Assembly (NCBI RefSeq): GCF_039541115.1
Contig: NZ_BAABFP010000002.1
Span: 1 to 64,000 of the forward strand
Direction of reading: 5' to 3'
Source: Angustibacter luteus
Lineage (GTDB): Bacteria > Actinomycetota > Actinomycetes > Actinomycetales > Angustibacteraceae
DNA: 64,000 nt
Positions 8,146 to 17,069 of the stretch are shown one piece after another (the stretch's first letter is position 1; every line of letters starts with the position of its first letter). The notes under the pieces were generated by a model. The model ran no database searches. It saw only the letters and a list, made by a program, of their open reading frames with translations, and was not told the origin of the DNA. The translations under genes were made by a program, and so were the position numbers.

Positions 8146-10887
8146 GTGAGCAGTCGCGAGGACGCGGGACCCATCCTGAACGGGATCCCGAGCCAGCTGC
8201 CGGACATCGACCCGGACGAGACCCAGGAGTGGCTCGACTCGCTCGACGGTGTCCTCGACGAGAAGGGCCGCACCCGCACCCGGTACCTGATGCTCAAGCT
8301 GCTCGAGCGGGCCCGCGAGCGCCAGGTCGGTGTGCCCAGCCTGACCGCCACGGACTACATCAACACGATCAGCCCCGAGTCCGAGCCGTGGTTCCCCGGC
8401 GATGAGGAGGTCGAGCGTCGTTACCGCGCCTGGCTGCGCTGGAACGCCGCGGTCATCGTGCACCGCGCGCAGCGCCCCGGCATCGGCGTCGGCGGGCACA
8501 TCAGCAGCTACGCCTCGAGCGCGACGCTGTACGAGGTCGGCTTCAACCACTTCTTCCGCGGCGCCGACCACGAGGGCGGCGGCGACCAGATCTACATCCA
8601 GGGCCACGCCTCCCCCGGCATCTACGCCCGCGCGTACCTGGAGGGCCGGCTCAGCGAGGACCAGCTGTCCGGGTTCCGGCAGGAGCTCAGCCACCCCGGC
8701 GGCGGCATGCCGTCGTACCCGCACCCGCGCCTCATGCCGGACTTCTGGCAGTTCCCCACGGTGTCCATGGGTCTGGGCCCGATGAACGCCATCTACCAGG
8801 CCCAGTTCAACAAGTACCTGCACGGACGGGGCATCAAGGACACCAGCCAGCAGCGCGTGTGGGCGTTCCTCGGCGACGGCGAGATGGACGAGCCGGAGAG
8901 CCGCGGCCTGCTGCACGTCGCCGCTTTCGAGGAGCTCGACAACCTGACGTTCGTGGTCAACTGCAACCTGCAGCGGCTCGACGGTCCGGTGCGCGGCAAC
9001 GGCAAGATCATCCAGGAGCTCGAGGCGTCGTTCCGCGGCGCCGGCTGGAACGTGGTCAAGGTGACGTGGGGCCGCGAGTGGGACCCGCTGCTGGCCGCCG
9101 ACCGGGACGGCGCGCTGGTGCACCTGATGAACTCCACCCCGGACGGCGACTACCAGACCTACCGGGCCAACGACGGCGCCTACATCCGCGAGCACTTCTT
9201 CGGCCGGGACCCGCGGACCCGCAAGATGGTCGAGAACCTCTCGGACGACGACATCTGGAAGCTCAAGCGCGGTGGCCACGACTACCGCAAGATGTACGCC
9301 GCCTACGACGCCGCCGTGCACCACACCGGCCAGCCCACCGTCGTCCTCGCCCAGACCATCAAGGGCTACGGCCTCGGGCCGCACTTCGCCGGCCGCAACG
9401 CGACGCACCAGATGAAGAAGCTGACGGTGGACGACGCGAAGCTGTTGCGGGACAGCCTGCGCATCCCGATCAGCGACGCGCAGATCGAGGCGGACCCGTA
9501 CAAGCTGCCCTTCTACCACCCGGGCGCGGAGGACGAGGCCATCAAGTACCTGCTGGAGCGCCGCGCCAAGCTGGGCGGCTCCATCCCGCGGCGCCGCTCG
9601 CACGGCAAGCAGCTGGCCCTGCCGCCGGACTCGACGTACGACGTGGTCAAGCGCGGGTCCGGCAAGCAGGAGGTCGCCACCACGATGGCGTTCGTCCGGC
9701 TGCTGCGCGACCTCATGCGGGACAAGGAGATCGGCCCGCGCATCGTGCCGATCATCCCGGACGAGGCGCGGACCTTCGGCATGGACTCGTTCTTCCCGAC
9801 GGCCAAGATCTACAACCCGCACGGGCAGAACTACGTGTCCGTGGACGCCGACCTGATGTTGGCCTACAAGGAGTCGACGTCCGGGCAGATCCTGCACGTG
9901 GGGATCAACGAGGCCGGGTCCGTGGCCGCCTTCACCGCGGCCGGGTCGTCGTACTCGACGCACGGCGAGCCGATGATCCCGGTCTACGTCTTCTACTCGA
10001 TGTTCGGCTTCCAGCGGACGGCGGACAGCCTGTGGGCGGCCGCCGACCAAATGGCCCGTGGCTTCCTGATCGGGGCGACGGCCGGCCGCACGACGCTGAC
10101 CGGCGAGGGCCTTCAGCACGCGGACGGCCACTCGCCGATCCTGGCCGCGACCAACCCCGCGGTCGTCGCCTACGACCCGGCCTACGGCTACGAGATCGGG
10201 CACATCGTCCGCGACGGCCTGCGTCGGATGTACGGGGACGACCCGGAGAACGTCTTCTACTACCTGACGGTCTACAACGAGCCGATCGTCCAGCCGGCCG
10301 AGCCGGAGAACCTCGACGTGGACGCGCTGCTCAAGGGCATGTACCTGCTGCGCCCGGGTCAGGCCGACACCGGCCGCCCGCGGGTGCAGCTGCTGGCCTC
10401 GGGCGTCGCGATGTCCTGGGCGCTCGAGGCCCAGGAGCTGCTCGGGACGGACTTCGGGGTGGACGCCGACGTGTGGAGCGTGACGTCCTGGAACGAGTTG
10501 CGCCGTGACGGGCTGGCCTGCGACGAGCAGTCCTTCCTCGCCCCGGAGCAGCCGGTGCGGGTGCCGTTCGTCACCCAGCAGCTCGGACGTCGGCACGGTC
10601 CGGTGGTCGCGGTCAGCGACTACATGCGGGCGGTGCCGGACCAGATCCGCGAGTGGGTCCCGTCGGACTACGCGACGCTCGGGGCCGACGGCTTCGGCCT
10701 GTCCGACACCCGACCCGCCGCGCGCCGGCACTTCCACATCGACGGCCCGTCGGTCGCCGTCCGGGCGCTGCAGTCCCTGGCCGCGCGGGGCGAGATCGAC
10801 CCGCGCACGCCAGCGGTGGCGGCCGAGAAGTACCAGCTGCTGGACATCTCGGCGGGCACGTCGGGCAACGCCGGCGGCGAATCCTAA
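8146..10887 (+). CDS. aceE: Pyruvate dehydrogenase E1 component, homodimeric type
   Basis: The 913-residue thiamin diphosphate enzyme decarboxylates pyruvate and passes the acetyl group to the lipoyl E2 of the pyruvate dehydrogenase complex. The ThDP motif begins [12 protein letters not shown] near residue 243 and continues to [15 protein letters not shown]. Length and motifs fit the AceE homodimer, not alpha/beta E1. The GTG at 8146 follows GAGAGAGGAC. E2 and E3 are not nearby. A long hairpin follows the stop. Confidence 0.96.
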   Translation: MSSREDAGPILNGIPSQLPDIDPDETQEWLDSLDGVLDEKGRTRTRYLMLKLLERARERQVGVPSLTATDYINTISPESEPWFPGDEEVERRYRAWLRWNAAVIVHRAQRPGIGVGGHISSYASSATLYEVGFNHFFRGADHEGGGDQIYIQGHASPGIYARAYLEGRLSEDQLSGFRQELSHPGGGMPSYPHPRLMPDFWQFPTVSMGLGPMNAIYQAQFNKYLHGRGIKDTSQQRVWAFLGDGEMDEPESRGLLHVAAFEELDNLTFVVNCNLQRLDGPVRGNGKIIQELEASFRGAGWNVVKVTWGREWDPLLAADRDGALVHLMNSTPDGDYQTYRANDGAYIREHFFGRDPRTRKMVENLSDDDIWKLKRGGHDYRKMYAAYDAAVHHTGQPTVVLAQTIKGYGLGPHFAGRNATHQMKKLTVDDAKLLRDSLRIPISDAQIEADPYKLPFYHPGAEDEAIKYLLERRAKLGGSIPRRRSHGKQLALPPDSTYDVVKRGSGKQEVATTMAFVRLLRDLMRDKEIGPRIVPIIPDEARTFGMDSFFPTAKIYNPHGQNYVSVDADLMLAYKESTSGQILHVGINEAGSVAAFTAAGSSYSTHGEPMIPVYVFYSMFGFQRTADSLWAAADQMARGFLIGATAGRTTLTGEGLQHADGHSPILAATNPAVVAYDPAYGYEIGHIVRDGLRRMYGDDPENVFYYLTVYNEPIVQPAEPENLDVDALLKGMYLLRPGQADTGRPRVQLLASGVAMSWALEAQELLGTDFGVDADVWSVTSWNELRRDGLACDEQSFLAPEQPVRVPFVTQQLGRRHGPVVAVSDYMRAVPDQIREWVPSDYATLGADGFGLSDTRPAARRHFHIDGPSVAVRALQSLAARGEIDPRTPAVAAEKYQLLDISAGTSGNAGGES

Positions 10888-10897
10888 CCCGTCCGCT

Positions 10898-10955
10898 GGG
10901 GCGAACGTGCATGATCACCGCGGAGCGCGTCCGCGGTGATCATGCGCGTTCGCCC
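10898..10955. repeat. Long intergenic palindrome, copy 1 (bidirectional terminator candidate)
   Basis: Two 26-base arms (10899-10924 and 10930-10955) pair with a single T-G mismatch around a five-base loop. It sits between the convergent aceE and TPR-like genes. Its core (GCGAACGTGCATGATCACC) recurs at 35398-35452, also after a gene end. There is no T tract; a terminator role is inferred from position. Confidence 0.75.
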
Positions 10956-10975
10956 GATCCGCCGGTGGGGTCGGC

Positions 10976-11635
10976 TCAGCGGGCTGCGGGGCGACGCGAG
11001 GCGAGCGCGTCCAGCTGCTCGCGCAGGTCGACGACGTCCGCCTCGGGGTGCTCGGCGAGCGCGTCGAGGTGGCGGCGGGCCTCGCCGATCCGCCCGGCCT
11101 CGGCGGCGGCCTGCACGAGCTCGCGGCCCGCGCCCGGCACGTGCTCGCGCGGGCGCCAGTGCCCGACGCCCAGGGCCAGTGCCACCTCGGGCATCCCCTC
11201 GCGCCGCAGCATCGCCAGGCTCTCGGCGAGCGCCCGACCGGTGGGCTCGCGCTCGACGGCGATCCCGAGCCGGCGCTGCGCGCCCTCGAGGTCCTCGCGC
11301 AGCGAGAGCCGGCCGAGCTCGATCAGCGGGTACCAGGCGCGGGAGTTGTGCGCGAGCTCCTCGGCCAGCGCCCACTCGGCGTCGGCGACGGCCCGCGGCC
11401 GACGTTCCTCGTCCTCGTGGCCCTCGGCGGCCTCGCGGCGGACCACCTCGGCGAGCTGGGCGAAGGCGACGGAGTCGTTGGGGTCCTGGTGCAGGCGGGC
11501 GCGCAGGGCGACCTGGTTGTCGTCGGAGGCGGGCCCGACGAGACGGCGGCGCTTGAGCAGGGTCGGCGCTGCGCTGGTGCCCGCAGCGGCGGCAGAACCG
11601 CGCACCCGTTCACGAAGTCGGTCCAGCAGTCCCAC
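10976..11635 (-). CDS. Tetratricopeptide-like helical protein, function unknown
   Basis: The 219-residue soluble protein has a basic start (MGLLDRLRERV) and then paired helices rich in Ala, Leu and Glu from about residue 45. The spacing of W, Y, A and L (for example NSRAWYPLIELGRLSLRE) suggests TPR-like repeats, consistent with a scaffold role. No catalytic motif is seen. The GTG at 11635 follows a strong AAGGAGGAC site. It stands alone between aceE and fasR and is divergent from fasR. Confidence 0.7.
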   Translation of the reverse strand: MGLLDRLRERVRGSAAAAGTSAAPTLLKRRRLVGPASDDNQVALRARLHQDPNDSVAFAQLAEVVRREAAEGHEDEERRPRAVADAEWALAEELAHNSRAWYPLIELGRLSLREDLEGAQRRLGIAVEREPTGRALAESLAMLRREGMPEVALALGVGHWRPREHVPGAGRELVQAAAEAGRIGEARRHLDALAEHPEADVVDLREQLDALASRRPAAR

Positions 11636-11791
11636 GTCGTCCTCCTTGCGTCCCGGTCAGGGTCCGAGGATCCGGCAGATGCTCAACCGATCCGCACTGC
11701 GACGATAACCCAGGATTGTCCGTTCGGCAGCCCCCGGAGCCGCCGGGTGGGCCGCTGAGCGCCCGGCGTCACCATCTCGTGACCATTGTGT

Positions 11792-11816
11792 TGCGTCCAC
11801 AAAGACGCATTAGGCT
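11792..11816 (+). promoter_or_regulatory. fasR promoter with overlapping dyad
   Basis: TAGGCT (11811-11816) lies six bases before the fasR GTG and acts as a -10 for a leaderless transcript. Immediately before it TGCGTC (11792-11797) and GACGCA (11804-11809) form a perfect dyad around CACAAA. A protein bound there would cover the -10/-35 spacer, so it is a candidate operator, possibly for autoregulation. Confidence 0.5.
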
Positions 11817-11822
11817 GCCAGC

Positions 11823-13091
11823 GTGAGTGAGCACGCCGAGAACGTGCGCCCGAGCGTCGTCGCGGGCGTCGCCGGCGCGCGCACGAGGCGACGCATCGAG
11901 CAGGGCATGCCGGAGCTGGCCCGGCTCGCGACGTCCCGGATGGAGGCGACCCTCCCCTGGTACCGCGCCCTGTCCGCCCAGGACCGGTCGTGGGTGGGCC
12001 TGGTGGCGCAGGCGGGCGTGGGTGCGTTCCTGGCCTGGTTCCGCCACCCGAGCGGGGTGCTGGAGATCACGGCTGACGTGTTCGGCACGGCACCGCGCGA
12101 GCTGACCCGCGCGATCACGCTGCGCCAGACCCTCGACCTGGTCCGCACGGTGGTGGACGTCGTCGAGGACCAGGTCGACGAGCTGGCCGCGCCGGGCGAG
12201 GAGCAGGCCCTGCGGCTGGCCGTGCTGCGCTACTCCCGCGAGGTCGCCTTCGCGGCCGCCGAGGTCTACGCCCAGGCCGCCGAGTCCCGCGGCGCCTGGG
12301 ACGCCCGGCTCGAGGCCCTGGTGGTCGACGCGGTGCTGCGCGGCGAGGCGGACGACGCCCTGCAGTCGCGCGCCGCGGCGCTCGGCTGGGACGCGCAGAC
12401 GGACGTCGTCGTGGTGGCCGGCGAGGCGGCCTCGGGGTCGGCGGCGGAGGTCGTGGAGTCCCTGCGGCAGCACGCTCGTCGCCTCGGCGTCGACGCGCTG
12501 GCCGCGGTGCAGGGTGGCCGGCTGGTCGCCGTGCTGGGTGGCGTGACGAACCCCCTGGCCACGGCGGACGGTCTCTCGCTCGCGTTCGCCGAGGGGCCGG
12601 TCGTGGTCGGGCCGACGGTGCCGCACCTGTTCGCGGCGGGACGTTCGGCGCGGGCCGCGCTCGCGGGGCTCGTCGCGGCTCGCGCGTGGCCCGAGGCACC
12701 CCGCCCCGTGCTGGCGGACGACCTGCTGCCCGAGCGGGTGCTGGCCGGGGACACCCCCGCCCGGCGCGCGCTGGTCGACCGGGTCTACCGCCGCCTGCAG
12801 GACGCACGCGGGAGCCTGCTCGACACGGTCAGCACGTACCTGGAGTCCGGCGGTTCGCTGGAGGCGTCGGCGCGCATCCTGTTCGTGCACCCCAACACGG
12901 TGCGGTACCGGCTGCGCCGGGCGGCCGAGACCTGCGGGTACGACGTGATGCAGCCCCGGGACGCCCACGTCGTCCGGATGGCGCTGGCGCTGGGCCGGTT
13001 GTCCGGATCGACCCGGCGGCCGCTGCCGCCCGCCGACGCCGACCTCGAACCGGTTGTGGCCCCGACCGGGGCCGCCCGGACCGCTGATTGA
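11823..13091 (+). CDS. fasR: PucR-family transcriptional regulator of fatty acid synthesis, FasR-like
   Basis: This 422-residue regulator has a long N-terminal sensory region (about 1-320) and a C-terminal PucR-type helix-turn-helix (about 330-395) with the typical LFVHPNTVRYRLRR block. FasR of streptomycetes has the same build and the same place immediately before fabD, where it activates the fab operon. The GTG start at 11823 appears leaderless. An imperfect dyad in the fasR-fabD gap is its most likely target. Confidence 0.85.
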   Translation: MSEHAENVRPSVVAGVAGARTRRRIEQGMPELARLATSRMEATLPWYRALSAQDRSWVGLVAQAGVGAFLAWFRHPSGVLEITADVFGTAPRELTRAITLRQTLDLVRTVVDVVEDQVDELAAPGEEQALRLAVLRYSREVAFAAAEVYAQAAESRGAWDARLEALVVDAVLRGEADDALQSRAAALGWDAQTDVVVVAGEAASGSAAEVVESLRQHARRLGVDALAAVQGGRLVAVLGGVTNPLATADGLSLAFAEGPVVVGPTVPHLFAAGRSARAALAGLVAARAWPEAPRPVLADDLLPERVLAGDTPARRALVDRVYRRLQDARGSLLDTVSTYLESGGSLEASARILFVHPNTVRYRLRRAAETCGYDVMQPRDAHVVRMALALGRLSGSTRRPLPPADADLEPVVAPTGAARTAD

Positions 13092-13097
13092 CGCCGT

Positions 13098-13116
13098 TTT
13101 GTAGGAAACCTCCAAA
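13098..13116 (+). promoter_or_regulatory. Candidate FasR operator upstream of fabD
   Basis: TTTGTAGG and CCTCCAAA form an inverted repeat (seven of eight bases matching) around AAA. It stands out because the surrounding DNA is very GC-rich. It lies about 67 bases before the fabD GTG and seven bases after the fasR stop, where an activator of the fab operon would bind. Assignment to FasR is inference. Confidence 0.55.
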
Positions 13117-13182
13117 TCGAGGGCGCAAGGTTGGTCCGCGTCGGCAGCCGGTTCCGGCCCCTGCAGCAGACAGGGTGGGTAC

Positions 13183-14367
13183 GTGCTCGTCATCGCCTGC
13201 CCTGGACAGGGCTCCCAGACCCCCGGCTTCCTGCGCCCCTGGCTCGAGCTGCCGGGCTTCGAGGACCGGTTGAGCTGGCTGTCCGTCGTCGCCGGGATCG
13301 ACCTGGTCAAGCACGGCACCGAGTCGGACGCCGACACCATCCGGGACACGGCCGTGGCGCAGCCGCTGATCGTGGCGAGCGGCCTGGTGTCACTGCTGGC
13401 GCTCTTCCCGCACCCCGCCGAGGCGTTCCGGCAGATCGCCGCCGGTGCAGGGCACAGCGTCGGTGAGATCACGGCCGCCACCGGCGCGGGCGTGCTGACC
13501 GCCGAGCAGGCCATGGTGTTCGTCCGCGAGCGTGGCCGGGCGATGGCCGAGGCCAGCGCAGTGACGGCGACGGGCATGACGGCCGTCCTCGGTGGTGACC
13601 CGGACGAGGTCGCGGCTGCCCTGGCCAAGCACGGCCTGACCGCGGCGAACGCGAACGGTGCGGGGCAGACGGTTGCGGCCGGCACCCTCGAGCAGCTGGC
13701 CGCCCTGAAGGACGTCCCGCCCGCCAAGGCCCGCCTGATGCCCCTGCAGGTCGCCGGGGCCTTCCACACCGAGCACATGCGGCCGGCCGTCGACGTCCTG
13801 TCCGGCTACGCCCGCGCCATCACCACGCACGACCCGCGCACCCGGCTGCTCTCGAACGCCGACGGGCACGTCGTGCACGACGGGCGCGAGGTGCTGCGCC
13901 GGCTGGTCAGCCAGGTCAGCAACCCGGTGCGCTGGGACCTGTGCATGGAGGCCATGCGCGACCTGGGCGTCACCGGCTTCATCGAGATCCCCCCGGCCGG
14001 CGCGCTGACCGGGTTGGTCAAGCGGTCGCTGCCGGACGTCGAGACGCTGGCCCTGAAGACCCCCGACGACCTGGACAAGGCCAAGGAGATGGTGGCCCGG
14101 CACGGCCAGTCCAGCGGCCTGTCGCAGAGCCCGACCTGGCGCCTGGTCGTCGCCCCGCTGAAGGGCATCGTGCACTTCACCGCGCTGGACGCCGGCGCGT
14201 CCGTCGGCGACGGAGACACCATCGCCACCGTGGCCACCCTGCGCGACACCTTCGACGTCGTCGCCCCGCACGGCGGTCGCGTCGTCGAGTGGCTGGTCGA
14301 GGACGGCGACCCCGTCTCGCCCGGTCAGCCCATCGTCCGACTGCACCCGCAGGAGGTACCGGCATGA
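13183..14367 (+). CDS. fabD: Malonyl-CoA:ACP transacylase with C-terminal lipoyl/biotinyl-like domain
   Basis: Residues 1 to about 310 are a normal FabD that moves malonyl from CoA to ACP: the nucleophile is S92 in GHSVGE and the partner histidine H195 in GAFHT. The protein has 394 residues, about 80 more than usual. The extra part (about 325-394) reads like a biotinyl/lipoyl hammerhead domain (VVAPLKGIVHFTAL, then VVAPHGGRVVEWLVEDGD and SPGQPIVRL), but the modified lysine of the E-A-M-K turn is replaced (VATLRDT). It may be a docking or fold remnant. ATGA overlap with fabH. Confidence 0.93.
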   Translation: MLVIACPGQGSQTPGFLRPWLELPGFEDRLSWLSVVAGIDLVKHGTESDADTIRDTAVAQPLIVASGLVSLLALFPHPAEAFRQIAAGAGHSVGEITAATGAGVLTAEQAMVFVRERGRAMAEASAVTATGMTAVLGGDPDEVAAALAKHGLTAANANGAGQTVAAGTLEQLAALKDVPPAKARLMPLQVAGAFHTEHMRPAVDVLSGYARAITTHDPRTRLLSNADGHVVHDGREVLRRLVSQVSNPVRWDLCMEAMRDLGVTGFIEIPPAGALTGLVKRSLPDVETLALKTPDDLDKAKEMVARHGQSSGLSQSPTWRLVVAPLKGIVHFTALDAGASVGDGDTIATVATLRDTFDVVAPHGGRVVEWLVEDGDPVSPGQPIVRLHPQEVPA

Positions 14368-15371
14368 CCGAACGCCCCCAGATCTCGCCGCCCAGCGGCG
14401 CCCCGCACGCCCGGATCTACGGCGTGGGCGGCTACCGGCCCGAGCGGGTCGTGCCCAACTCCGAGCTCGTCGAGCGGATCGACTCGAGCGACCAGTGGAT
14501 CCGGGAGCGCTCCGGCATCGTCTCGCGTCGTTGGGCCGCCGCCGACGAGACCGTGGTGGACATGGCCGAGGCCGCGTGCCGCCAGGCCCTGGACGCCGCG
14601 GGCCTGGACGCCTCGCGCATCGGCGCGGTGCTGGTGGCCACGGTCACCCACCCGTTCCAGACGCCGTCCGCGGCCTCCATGCTGACCCACCGGCTCGGCG
14701 CCACCCCGGCGGCGGCCATGGACATCTCAGCCGCCTGCGCCGGCTTCTGCCACGGCGTCGCGCTGGCCGGCGACATGGTGCGCGGTGGCAGCGCCGAGTA
14801 CGTGCTGGTCGTGGGGGTCGAGAAGCTCTCCGACTTCACCGACCTCAGCGACCGCGGCACCGCCTTCATCTTCGGCGACGGTGCGGGCGCGGTGGTGATC
14901 GGCCCGTCCGACACCCCGGGCATCGGCCCCACCGTCTGGGGCTCGGACGGCGCGCAGTGGGACGCGATCCGCCAGCGCGAGAGCTGGATCGCCGTCCGCG
15001 ACGGCAGCACCGACTGGCCGCACATCACGATGGCCGGCCAGACCGTGTTCCGCTGGGCCGTCTGGCAGATGGCACCCATCGCCCAGCAGGCGCTGGAGAA
15101 GGCCGGCATCAGCGCGGAGCAGCTGGACGCGTTCATCCCGCACCAGGCGAACATGCGGATCATCGACTCGATGATCAAGGCGCTGCGGCTGCCCGAGGGC
15201 ATCCCGGTGGCGCGCGACATCGCCGAGACCGGGAACACCTCCGCCGCCTCGATCCCGCTGGCGATGGAGCGGATGCTCCGCGAGGGTGAGGCGCCGCACG
15301 GCGGCCTGGCCCTGCTCATCGGCTTCGGCGCCGGCCTGTCCTACGCCGCGCAGGTCGTCACCCTCCCCTGA
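14364..15371 (+). CDS. fabH: 3-oxoacyl-ACP synthase III (KAS III)
   Basis: The 335-residue FabH starts fatty acid synthesis by joining an acyl-CoA primer to malonyl-ACP. The catalytic triad is visible: C125 in SAACAGF, H260 in IPHQANMR and N291 in ETGNTSAAS. The ATG overlaps the fabD stop (ATGA). In actinobacteria this enzyme selects branched-chain primers; the primer used here cannot be read from sequence. Confidence 0.96.
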   Translation: MTERPQISPPSGAPHARIYGVGGYRPERVVPNSELVERIDSSDQWIRERSGIVSRRWAAADETVVDMAEAACRQALDAAGLDASRIGAVLVATVTHPFQTPSAASMLTHRLGATPAAAMDISAACAGFCHGVALAGDMVRGGSAEYVLVVGVEKLSDFTDLSDRGTAFIFGDGAGAVVIGPSDTPGIGPTVWGSDGAQWDAIRQRESWIAVRDGSTDWPHITMAGQTVFRWAVWQMAPIAQQALEKAGISAEQLDAFIPHQANMRIIDSMIKALRLPEGIPVARDIAETGNTSAASIPLAMERMLREGEAPHGGLALLIGFGAGLSYAAQVVTLP

Positions 15372-15449
15372 TTCCCCGCCACCCGACGGGACCTTCGGGC
15401 AGCACGCAGGCAGTTCATTCCGGAACGTCACACACAAGGAGCGCCACGC

Positions 15450-15698
15450 ATGGCCAACAGCGAGCAGGAGATCCTCAGCGGTCTCGCCGAGATCGTGAAC
15501 GAGGAGACCGGGCTCCCCACCGACTCCGTCGAGCTGGACAAGAGCTTCACCGACGACCTCGACATCGACTCGCTGTCGATGATGACGATCGTGGTCAACG
15601 CCGAGGAGAAGTTCTCGGTCCGCATCCCCGACGACGACGTGAAGAACCTGTCGACCGTCCGCGACGCCGTCGCGTACATCGCGCAGGCCCAGGGCTGA
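15450..15698 (+). CDS. acpP: Acyl carrier protein
   Basis: The 82-residue acidic carrier protein has the phosphopantetheine attachment serine S41 in the DIDSLS motif. It carries growing acyl chains between FabD, FabH, FabF and the reductases. It lies 78 bases after fabH. A hairpin after its stop may set apart its high expression from that of fabF. Confidence 0.97.
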   Translation: MANSEQEILSGLAEIVNEETGLPTDSVELDKSFTDDLDIDSLSMMTIVVNAEEKFSVRIPDDDVKNLSTVRDAVAYIAQAQG

Positions 15699-15719
15699 GT
15701 CCCTCCCCCGTGCAGTCCG

Positions 15720-15753
15720 GGGACGGCGTCCGGGTCTCCTCCGGCGCCGTCCC
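15720..15753 (+). terminator. Hairpin after acpP (attenuator or processing site)
   Basis: GGGACGGCG pairs with CGCCGTCCC over nine bases, with a 16-base loop. It lies in the 117-base acpP-fabF gap. It could give partial termination or stabilise the acpP end; fabF still appears to belong to the same gene set. Confidence 0.4.
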
Positions 15754-15815
15754 TGGGCGACACACCGCAGCACCTGCACATCTCACGACCCGACGTACGA
15801 GGAGCTGACCCGAGC

Positions 15816-17069
15816 ATGGCCACGAGCCAGAACCGTCGTGTCGTCGTCACCGGCCTCGGTGCGACGACCCCCCTGGGTGGTGACGTCGCCACGACCTGGC
15901 AGGCCGCCCTTGACGGCACGTCCGGCGCCCGCACCCTGACCCAGGACTGGGTCGCCGAGTTCGACCTGCCGGTCACCTTCGCCGCGTCGGTCGCCGTACA
16001 GCCCATCGACCAGCTGGCGCGGGTCGAGACCCGCCGCCTCGACCCGTCCGGCCAGTTCGCGCTCGTCGCGGCCCGCGAGGCCTGGGCGGACGCCGGATCC
16101 CCCGAGGTCGACGGCGAGCGCCTCGGCGTCGTCGTGGCCAGCGGCATCGGCGGCGTCTGGACCCTCCTGTCGTCGTACGACACCTTGCGCGAGAAGGGGC
16201 CCCGCCGGATCTTCCCGCTGACCGTGCCGATGCTGATGCCGAACGGCCCGGCCGCCGCGGTCAGCCTCGAGCTCGGCGCCCGGGCCGGTGTGCACACCCC
16301 GGTCAGCGCCTGCGCGTCGGGCGCCGAGGCGATCGGGTACGCCGTCGACATGATCCGCACGGGCCGCGCGGACGTCGTCGTCGCGGGCGGCACCGAGGCC
16401 GCGATCCACCCGCTGCCGATCGCCGGGTTCGCGGCGATGCAAGCGCTCTCGACCCGCAACGACGACCCGGCCAAGGCCAGTCGTCCGTATGACCTGAACC
16501 GGGACGGCTTCGTGCTCGGCGAGGGCGCCGGAGTGGTCGTGCTCGAGTCCGAGGAGTACGCCCGCGCCCGCGGCGCCCGGATCTACGCCGAGGTGGCCGG
16601 AGCCGGCCTGACCAGCGACGCCCACCACATCGCCGCACCCGACCCGTCCGGCGCCGGCGCCGCCCGGGCCATGCTCGCGGCCCTCGAGGCCGCGGACGCC
16701 AGCCCCTCGGACGTCGTCCACCTCAACGCGCACGCGACGTCCACGCCGGTGGGCGACACGGCCGAGGCCAACTCGATCCGCGCCGCCCTCGGCAGCGCGA
16801 CCGACCAGGTCTGTGTCTCGGCGACCAAGTCGATGACGGGCCACCTGCTGGGCGCCGCGGGGGCGGTCGAGGGCATCTTCACCATCCTCGCCCTGCACCA
16901 CCGGCTCGCCCCACCGACCATCAACGTCGACGACCTCGACCCCGAGGTCAACCTTGACGTCGTGATCGACAAGCCTCGCCCGCTCGGGGACGGCGACCTG
17001 GTCGCCCTCAACAACTCGTTCGGTTTCGGCGGCCACAACGTGGCCCTGGCCATCCGGAGCGCCTCGTGA
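15816..17069 (+). CDS. fabF: 3-oxoacyl-ACP synthase II (KAS II)
   Basis: The 417-residue condensing enzyme elongates acyl-ACP with malonyl-ACP. C166 in SACASGAEA is the active-site cysteine, and the two histidines lie in LNAHATSTPVGD and KSMTGHLLGAAG, as in KAS I/II enzymes. The C-terminal NNSFGFGGHN is typical. Its TGA overlaps the GTG of accD. The order fabD-fabH-acpP-fabF matches Streptomyces. Confidence 0.96.
   Translation: MATSQNRRVVVTGLGATTPLGGDVATTWQAALDGTSGARTLTQDWVAEFDLPVTFAASVAVQPIDQLARVETRRLDPSGQFALVAAREAWADAGSPEVDGERLGVVVASGIGGVWTLLSSYDTLREKGPRRIFPLTVPMLMPNGPAAAVSLELGARAGVHTPVSACASGAEAIGYAVDMIRTGRADVVVAGGTEAAIHPLPIAGFAAMQALSTRNDDPAKASRPYDLNRDGFVLGEGAGVVVLESEEYARARGARIYAEVAGAGLTSDAHHIAAPDPSGAGAARAMLAALEAADASPSDVVHLNAHATSTPVGDTAEANSIRAALGSATDQVCVSATKSMTGHLLGAAGAVEGIFTILALHHRLAPPTINVDDLDPEVNLDVVIDKPRPLGDGDLVALNNSFGFGGHNVALAIRSAS

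Noticed and set aside
8068-10737. An 889-codon open frame antisense to aceE
   Set aside because: It mirrors aceE codon by codon; its translation is low-complexity His/Arg/Val-rich with no family motif. High GC makes long antisense frames common. aceE is certain.
10898-10955. Palindrome as insertion-sequence ends
   Set aside because: No transposase or target duplication lies between or next to the arms, and the loop is only five bases.
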